DNA of 64,000 nt. Origin: Mucilaginibacter aquatilis. GTDB taxonomy: Bacteria > Bacteroidota > Bacteroidia > Sphingobacteriales > Sphingobacteriaceae. The notes beneath the pieces were generated by a model. It had not been told where the DNA came from. It ran no database searches and saw only the letters and a program-made list of their open reading frames with translations. The number at the start of each line of letters is the position of its first letter. The stretch's first letter is position 1. The stretch is from positions 288,818 through 352,817 of the forward strand of contig NZ_WQLA01000007.1 in the NCBI RefSeq assembly GCF_009755275.1, given 5' to 3'. The position numbers and the translations under genes are program-made. This document shows positions 60,081-64,000 of the stretch, piece after piece.

Positions 60081-60782
60081 ATGCCTGAAAATAAAAGCAC
60101 GCAGAAAACAAAAAAATTAGCGGCTCACTTAGATGCTCACGTGCGTTTAATAATTGCCATTGTAGTAAGTGCTGTAGCGGCCTATATATTTTCATCAAAC
60201 CTGCCGGTCACCGAAACCATATTAATGACCTGGATTTCATTTGCGTTCAGCATCATCATACCCGAATGGATAACCATATTAAGCGTTCACCCGCGAGATG
60301 TACGTAAATATGCCTCCATTCAGGACTCGAGCCGTACGTTTATATTTTTATTTGTATTGAGCGGTGCTGTTATAAGTTTGCTGTCAATCATATTTCTCAT
60401 GAAATCGCCTAAGGAGGCTACCGAAACGCAGGTGATAGGGCATGTTGCTTTAACAATAGGTTCGGTAATCATATCATGGTGGTTGGTACATACTGTATTT
60501 ACTCTCAGGTACGCACACTTATATTATGATACTCATAACGATCAGGGACACTCGGTACAGGCTGGCGGATTAAATTTTCCGCAGGAAGAGGAGCCTGATT
60601 ACCTCGACTTCGTTTACTTTTCATTTAACCTTGGCGTTGCCTTTCAGGTGTCAGATGTAGCCATAACATCGCGCAAAATACGCAGGCTGGTGTGGGTGCA
60701 TAGTCTTATCTCCTTCGTATTTAACACAGCTATAGTTGCCTTAAGCATTAACATTACATCCGAGCTTATATCCAACCGCTAA
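60081..60782 (+). CDS. DUF1345 membrane protein
   Basis: A 233-residue integral membrane protein with five predicted helices. The basic start STQKTKKLAAHLDAHVRLII leads into helix 1. The conserved DUF1345 end is visible: PDYLDFVYFSFNLGVAFQVS, then DVAITSRKIRRLVWVHSLIS and FVFNTAIVALSINI. The C-terminal motif D-x-Y-F-S-F and DV-x-TS-R-x-RR is shared by the family. No function is established. The gene stands alone between the dehydrogenase unit and the first receiver gene. Confidence 0.88.
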   Translation: MPENKSTQKTKKLAAHLDAHVRLIIAIVVSAVAAYIFSSNLPVTETILMTWISFAFSIIIPEWITILSVHPRDVRKYASIQDSSRTFIFLFVLSGAVISLLSIIFLMKSPKEATETQVIGHVALTIGSVIISWWLVHTVFTLRYAHLYYDTHNDQGHSVQAGGLNFPQEEEPDYLDFVYFSFNLGVAFQVSDVAITSRKIRRLVWVHSLISFVFNTAIVALSINITSELISNR

Positions 60783-60854
60783 TAGCAGTTTGTCACGCTC
60801 TATAGTTTTACACAACTATGGATATGTAATGTAGCAATCGGTAAGTTATATACG

Positions 60855-60862
60855 TATCTTTG
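60855..60862 (+). promoter_or_regulatory. -7 element of the first receiver gene
   Basis: TATCTTTG matches TAnnTTTG exactly, 49 nt before ATG 60912. The -33 is unclear. Confidence 0.5.
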
Positions 60863-60911
60863 TATGCAGCAGGTTGCATTGGCATGCTGCTTACCCTAAT
60901 AATTTAAATTG

Positions 60912-61274
60912 ATGCTGAAGCGAATTTTAGTGCTGGATGATAATGAGGATATACTCGATGTGGTGAACGAAGTGCTTTCGTATGAAAATTTTGAGGTACG
61001 TACCACCACTACCAGCAACGATTTTTTACAAGTAGCTCAAAACTACAACCCCGATCTAGTTATACTTGACTACCACTTAGGCGATGGCAATGGCGGTGAT
61101 ATTTGCCGTCAGGTTAAAGCTGATGAACAGTTAGGTAAAGTTCCTGTGATCATATTTTCGGCCTATATTAATCGTAACGAAGATCCTTTATTTGAATGTG
61201 AAGCCGTTATTTCAAAACCGTTTGACCTTGATGAACTGGTTAGTAAAGTAACCGATCTTACTTCTCAAAATTAA
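60912..61274 (+). CDS. Single-domain response regulator (receiver only)
   Basis: A 120-residue CheY-like protein from ATG 60912 (a TTG one codon up is ignored). The acidic pocket is Asp 9-Asp 10 (VLDDNED), the phosphorylation Asp is at 53 (VILDYHLGD), the switch Ser at 83 (IIFSAYIN) and the conserved Lys at 102 (ISKPFDLDEL). All receiver residues are present, so it can accept phosphate. It has no output domain. No cognate kinase is adjacent; the ATPase-less kinase-like protein at 57051 is about 3 kb away on the other strand. Confidence 0.92.
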   Translation: MLKRILVLDDNEDILDVVNEVLSYENFEVRTTTTSNDFLQVAQNYNPDLVILDYHLGDGNGGDICRQVKADEQLGKVPVIIFSAYINRNEDPLFECEAVISKPFDLDELVSKVTDLTSQN

Positions 61275-61430
61275 CGGCTTTATACATCTTTCTCTACAGC
61301 TTAACCTAGGTATATGTATTTTATAAAATACATTAGGGTTAATTTCTCTCAACAGATTAGCTTTTTTAGCTAAAGGCATTTGTTTGGCACATAATTAGCA
61401 ATGTATGTTGCAACTAATAATTACTGCCTT

Positions 61431-61577
61431 ATGAAAACATTAAATACTAAAACTCAAGTTCTGCTAAAAACAATTGATGTTGAACTAAAGAAACTTTTAA
61501 GTCAGGATTTAGCTGCTTACCGTTTAAGCCAGCTGAAAAATAAAGGCATCAACCAGGGCAACAAACAAGCTGCCTGA
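61431..61577 (+). CDS. Predicted 48-residue protein between two receiver genes
   Basis: An ORF from ATG 61431 to TGA 61577. It opens MKTLNTKTQVLLKTIDVELK, continues KLLSQDLAAYRLSQLKNKGI and ends NQGNKQAA. The centre is a likely amphipathic helix with regular Leu spacing and alternating Lys/Asp/Glu; there is no signal or membrane segment. It has a possible promoter 5' (TTTG at 61383-61386, 17-nt spacer, TATGTTGC at 61404-61411) and a hairpin 25 nt after the stop. Low-complexity or repeat origin is not apparent. It lies between two single-domain response regulators on the same strand. Function unknown. Confidence 0.55.
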   Translation: MKTLNTKTQVLLKTIDVELKKLLSQDLAAYRLSQLKNKGINQGNKQAA

Positions 61578-61601
61578 CCACATAACATCTACCCTATGAT
61601 T

Positions 61602-61636
61602 AAAGGAGTTTATATTGAATGTAGACTCCTTTTTTA
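61602..61636 (+). terminator. Terminator after the 48-residue ORF
   Basis: 8-bp stem AAAGGAGT (61602-61609)/ACTCCTTT (61625-61632), 15-nt loop, continuing in a T-run. It isolates the small ORF from the second receiver gene. Confidence 0.7.
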
Positions 61637-61746
61637 TTTGAACAAAATTTACCTTATAAGCAAAAATACACTTTTAAATACTGTAGGGGCACATTATGGC
61701 ATACAATTTGAACACTTCAATGATGTACACCAATATTTGATTTCTG

Positions 61747-62103
61747 ATGGCAAAGCGTATAATGATTATAGATGAAGACGTGATGGAGTTAAACCGTTTG
61801 TCGCTTTTATTAGGTTGTAAGGGTTATGATGTATGTCCACTACACCGTTCATATAAGGTATTCAGTGAGATATCAAAATGCCACCCTGATTTAATTTTGA
61901 TGGATAGCATGCTTACTGAAATGGATAGCATGGTAGTAAGTCGTGCTTTAAAAGCGATTGATACATCAAAAAACATCCCGCTGATGTTTATATCAGGCAA
62001 AAACTACAACAACTATTCTTACCCGCATATAGTTAACGAAGAAGTTAAATCGGCTGGCATCAATGCTCTTATTGATGATATAGAGTTACAGCTGGCCAGT
62101 TAA
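61747..62103 (+). CDS. Divergent single-domain response regulator
   Basis: A 118-residue receiver-like protein. Asp/Glu/Asp residues lie at 9-11 (IIDEDVME), the phospho-Asp equivalent is Asp 53 (LILMDSMLTEMD) and the switch Ser is 83 (MFISGKNYN). The conserved Lys after strand 5 is missing: the region reads GINALIDDIELQ, with no K-P. Without this Lys the active site is unusual, and normal phosphorylation-driven activation is doubtful. No output domain. It starts 111 nt after the terminator of the 48-residue ORF. Confidence 0.85.
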   Translation: MAKRIMIIDEDVMELNRLSLLLGCKGYDVCPLHRSYKVFSEISKCHPDLILMDSMLTEMDSMVVSRALKAIDTSKNIPLMFISGKNYNNYSYPHIVNEEVKSAGINALIDDIELQLAS

Positions 62104-62107
62104 GAAT

Positions 62108-62329
62108 CTACCAATCCATAGCACGCGCACGTATGCGCTTGATGTAGTGACGAATGTCTAATACAATACCTGCACAGAAATAAAAAATGAGCGGAAACCC
62201 TACTGCCAGAAAAGAGGAGTAAATAAAAAACAAACGGATTTTTGCGATTGATACATTAAAACGCTCGCCCATATAGGTACACACGCCAAACGAATAACGC
62301 TCAAAAAAAGTCAATATCCTTTGTATCAT
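62108..62329 (-). CDS. PspC-domain protein
   Basis: A 73-residue small membrane protein of the phage-shock-protein C family. The PspC domain has RYSFGVCTYMGERFNVSIAK and IRLFFIYSSFLAVGFPLIFY (one long hydrophobic hairpin), then a basic C-terminus (RHYIKRIRARAMDW). Family members sense or respond to envelope stress. Its ATG overlaps the stop of the DUF2851 gene (ATGA), so translation is coupled. It is convergent with the divergent receiver gene, with only 4 nt between them. Confidence 0.87.
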   Translation of the reverse strand: MIQRILTFFERYSFGVCTYMGERFNVSIAKIRLFFIYSSFLAVGFPLIFYFCAGIVLDIRHYIKRIRARAMDW

Positions 62330-63618
62330 GTTATATTGAGTTTTAATATTTCATTTCCAATACCACACTGCAAGCATCTTTTGTGATTACAGTAACTACT
62401 TTTTAGCTCGAGCAAAGCCTGAGATTCATAAGCAGTTTTCACCTTAACACCCAGTTCTGCAAAATCATTTACTATCTGGTTACTTTCCACACCAAGCGAC
62501 TCTAGTAATCTTAAGCTGCGGTCAATATACTTTTGCTGGTTATGGTGTTTTCCATAGCTATATAGAAACAGCGAAACAGTATTCAATAAAAGTAAATCAA
62601 TTGATGATTCGCCAAAGTTTTTTGAACTGATTTTGGACTCCGCATCAAACCGATAATGGTTTACCCAATAATCGTTAACAACAATATTACTAAAAAGTTT
62701 ACGCAATTCCTTTACCTCTTCGTAATCTAATATTTTGGAAAACAACAGATTAGATACCAGCGTAAAAGCAGCAAATTGCGCCAACCTTACCGTCGGAAAG
62801 TTTTGAGGTCTGAGTCGCAAAAATTTCCATAAGTGCTTTTCAATAGGTTTGAGGTTATATTTTGATCGTAAAAACTGATATTCGGTTTTAAGCTTATTTG
62901 GGTATTGATCTTTAAAATTATCTTCAAGCATACCCGCTTGCCCAAAAATTAGTGCTTCAACCTGCAAGGCGCTGCTTTTATGCTTACCTAAAATATTTTG
63001 AGGCAAAGATTTTGCCATCAACTCAAATGGCAACGCATTAATTTTAAATCCAAAATTTGCTGCTAAAAACTGATAAAACGTTTCCTCCCAGTTGCCTTTA
63101 TTAAGTTTCAATGCATCAATTACCGTAATTGATTTTTTTTCTAATCGTTCAATCAGCATACGGGTGAACCAGTTTTGCATGGTAACGGCCTGCACCGTAC
63201 TTATACTTGCCTCGCAGGGTATTATTTGCTTTTTGCCGTAAGCTAAGTCATGATAACGCAGATAGAGTGCTTCGGAGATACGGCTTCCTAGCTCTAATGT
63301 AGGCAGCAATTTGCCCTCACTAGTATATATGTCCTCATCGTGCTTATAAACCACGTGAAGTATTACATTATTGTAAGCATTGTCATTGGTATGATTATGC
63401 TTGTGCCAGTCTGATGAATTAAGGTGAATTTCAACGTTGCCGGCCCATGTAGTATCTCCAATTTTTATCCTTGCGTTCTGAAAATCGGCACCCGAGTTAA
63501 AATTATGCATACCTGCAGATGCAACTTCAATTACTTCACCATTTATAGTTTGAAGACTGCGCATATCAAAAAGCTTAAACTTCCATATATAACGCAAAAA
63601 GTCCTCATTGAAAAGCAT
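62326..63618 (-). CDS. DUF2851 family protein
   Basis: A 430-residue cytoplasmic protein of the Bacteroidota family DUF2851. It begins MLFNEDFLRYIWKFKLFD and shows the family core GADFQNARIKIGDTTWAGNV, EIHLNSSDWHKHNHTNDNAY and VILHVVYKHDEDIYTSEGKL. These resemble a nuclease-like fold with conserved D, E and H residues, but activity is not demonstrated. Cys residues cluster at the C-terminus (SSYCNHKRCLQCGIGNEILK), a possible zinc site. It is translationally coupled to pspC downstream. Function unknown. Confidence 0.88.
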   Translation of the reverse strand: MLFNEDFLRYIWKFKLFDMRSLQTINGEVIEVASAGMHNFNSGADFQNARIKIGDTTWAGNVEIHLNSSDWHKHNHTNDNAYNNVILHVVYKHDEDIYTSEGKLLPTLELGSRISEALYLRYHDLAYGKKQIIPCEASISTVQAVTMQNWFTRMLIERLEKKSITVIDALKLNKGNWEETFYQFLAANFGFKINALPFELMAKSLPQNILGKHKSSALQVEALIFGQAGMLEDNFKDQYPNKLKTEYQFLRSKYNLKPIEKHLWKFLRLRPQNFPTVRLAQFAAFTLVSNLLFSKILDYEEVKELRKLFSNIVVNDYWVNHYRFDAESKISSKNFGESSIDLLLLNTVSLFLYSYGKHHNQQKYIDRSLRLLESLGVESNQIVNDFAELGVKVKTAYESQALLELKSSYCNHKRCLQCGIGNEILKLNIT

Positions 63619-63949
63619 TGCTGAATATAGGTATTTTAGGTTGTATAATTTAGAAACGTGTCGTGCATTACTTCCTCAGGCGAATTTGGCAACAAACTTA
63701 CACCAACTGTAGAAGCACAATTCCCCACCAGCTGAGTAAAGTTGGGGAAAACTTAACCACAAGTTAACCGCTATGCGGCTTACTTCGCGTTTTTGGCACG
63801 ATGCAAAAAGTGTGTTTTTACGTATCTAAGAGGCGTTTTTGTTGCGTTTACTGTTTTTGAGCGGCTGCTGGTACAGCAGTTGCCTAATACTTATCAAACA
63901 ACAACAAATTAAAACACACAACAACGCACACCCTTTCCCCCTGACTGAT
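63619..63949. other. Intergenic region before the last gene
   Basis: About 331 nt. It contains a 7-bp hairpin TTCCCCA (63721-63727)/TGGGGAA (63743-63749), a short inverted repeat AACTT/AAGTT at 63750-63765, and a 5-bp stem CTGCT/AGCAG near 63867-63881. No clear promoter motif was seen. It includes the divergent promoters of the DUF2851 gene and of the exported protein gene. Confidence 0.4.
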
Positions 63950-64000
63950 ATGAAAACTAACTTTACCTTCGCCGCCATCATCCTTTTCGCTGCTGCTATC
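63950..64000 (+). CDS. N-terminus of an exported protein (cut by the window end)
   Basis: The last 51 nt read ATG 63950 and MKTNFTFAAIILFAAAI, the beginning of a signal peptide. The remainder lies outside the window, so no family can be given. The start is supported only by this hydrophobic sequence and the long upstream non-coding region. Confidence 0.5.
   Translation, partial: MKTNFTFAAIILFAAAI

Noticed and set aside
61357..61373. TTAGCT/AGCTAA hairpin as a terminator of the first receiver gene
   Set aside because: It lies 83 nt after the stop codon and is not followed by a T-run.
63752..63765. TTAACCACA resembling a DnaA box, suggesting a replication origin
   Set aside because: Only one imperfect copy is present and no dnaA, dnaN or AT-rich unwinding region with clustered boxes is seen.
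1..64000. CRISPR arrays, insertion sequences, phage genes, rRNA operons
   Set aside because: No regularly spaced direct repeats, transposase or phage proteins, or rRNA sequence was seen; the only RNA gene is tRNA-Arg.

Overview
The window looks like a chromosomal segment of a Bacteroidota bacterium, most likely of the family Sphingobacteriaceae (Mucilaginibacter or Pedobacter type). The evidence is a FecI/FecR/SusC-type outer-membrane uptake system, a CarboxypepD_reg-like TonB-type barrel protein, the Bacteroidota PUR-family DUF3276 protein, DUF5362 and DUF2851 proteins, and promoters of the Bacteroidota type (TTTG, a spacer of 17-20 nt, TAnnTTTG). Most genes are housekeeping. No insertion sequence, phage, CRISPR array or rRNA operon was found.

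Layout: 1-2663 (minus) ECF sigma factor, FecR-type anti-sigma factor and the N-terminal part of a SusC/RagA receptor. 2971-9447 DNA ligase D, an orphan FtsX-type permease, a 68-residue Cys-motif protein, a secreted esterase and an exported unknown. 9608-9756 a compact tRNA-Arg(CCG) unit with promoter and terminator. 9835-16622 M16 peptidase, YchF, MgtE, a DUF5362 membrane protein and the PUR-family protein. 16857-25116 metallophosphoesterase, HAD phosphatase, lipoprotein, hydrolase, a coupled TauE/DUF1634 pair, and an APC permease overlapping a PBP4-type peptidase. 25266-29228 a tightly packed minus-strand operon guaA - lipoprotein - rsmB-like. 29336-39556 a long plus-strand run: TPR protein, small membrane protein, class I aldolase plus PfkB-type sugar-phosphate kinase, two glycosyltransferases, a membrane protein, a GH3-family protein, dxr and rseP. 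40046-43378 (minus) sucD, an exported PPC-domain protein, dctA-like transporter and a zinc-ribbon membrane protein. 43530-49758 lipoprotein, leuS and an outer-membrane barrel. 49882-57000 a membrane-anchored MutS-like ATPase divergent from rlmH, an LpxO-like hydroxylase, a CDF exporter, argH and an MFS transporter. 57051-64000 signalling and unknowns: a GAF-PAS-HisKA protein without an ATPase domain, DUF2490, a beta-hydroxyacid dehydrogenase, DUF1345, two single-domain response regulators with a 48-residue ORF between them, PspC plus DUF2851, and the start of one more exported protein.

How the genes work together: the sigma/anti-sigma/receptor set is a trans-envelope switch for nutrient uptake. 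Aldolase and PfkB kinase form a sugar-phosphate unit. The two glycosyltransferases, the membrane protein and the GH3-family protein form a probable envelope-assembly transcription unit beside dxr (isoprenoid precursor) and rseP (site-2 protease). The guaA-lipoprotein-rsmB genes overlap and are probably translationally coupled. The two receiver proteins and the ATPase-less kinase-like protein may belong to phosphorelays completed elsewhere in the genome.

No clearly new multi-gene system is visible. The strongest leads are the membrane-anchored MutS-like ATPase, the GH3/glycosyltransferase unit, the small ORF between two orphan receivers, the ATPase-less histidine-kinase-like protein, dispersed repeats that have entered promoter and coding sequence, and -7 elements so close to the guaA and argH start codons that leaderless transcripts are possible.
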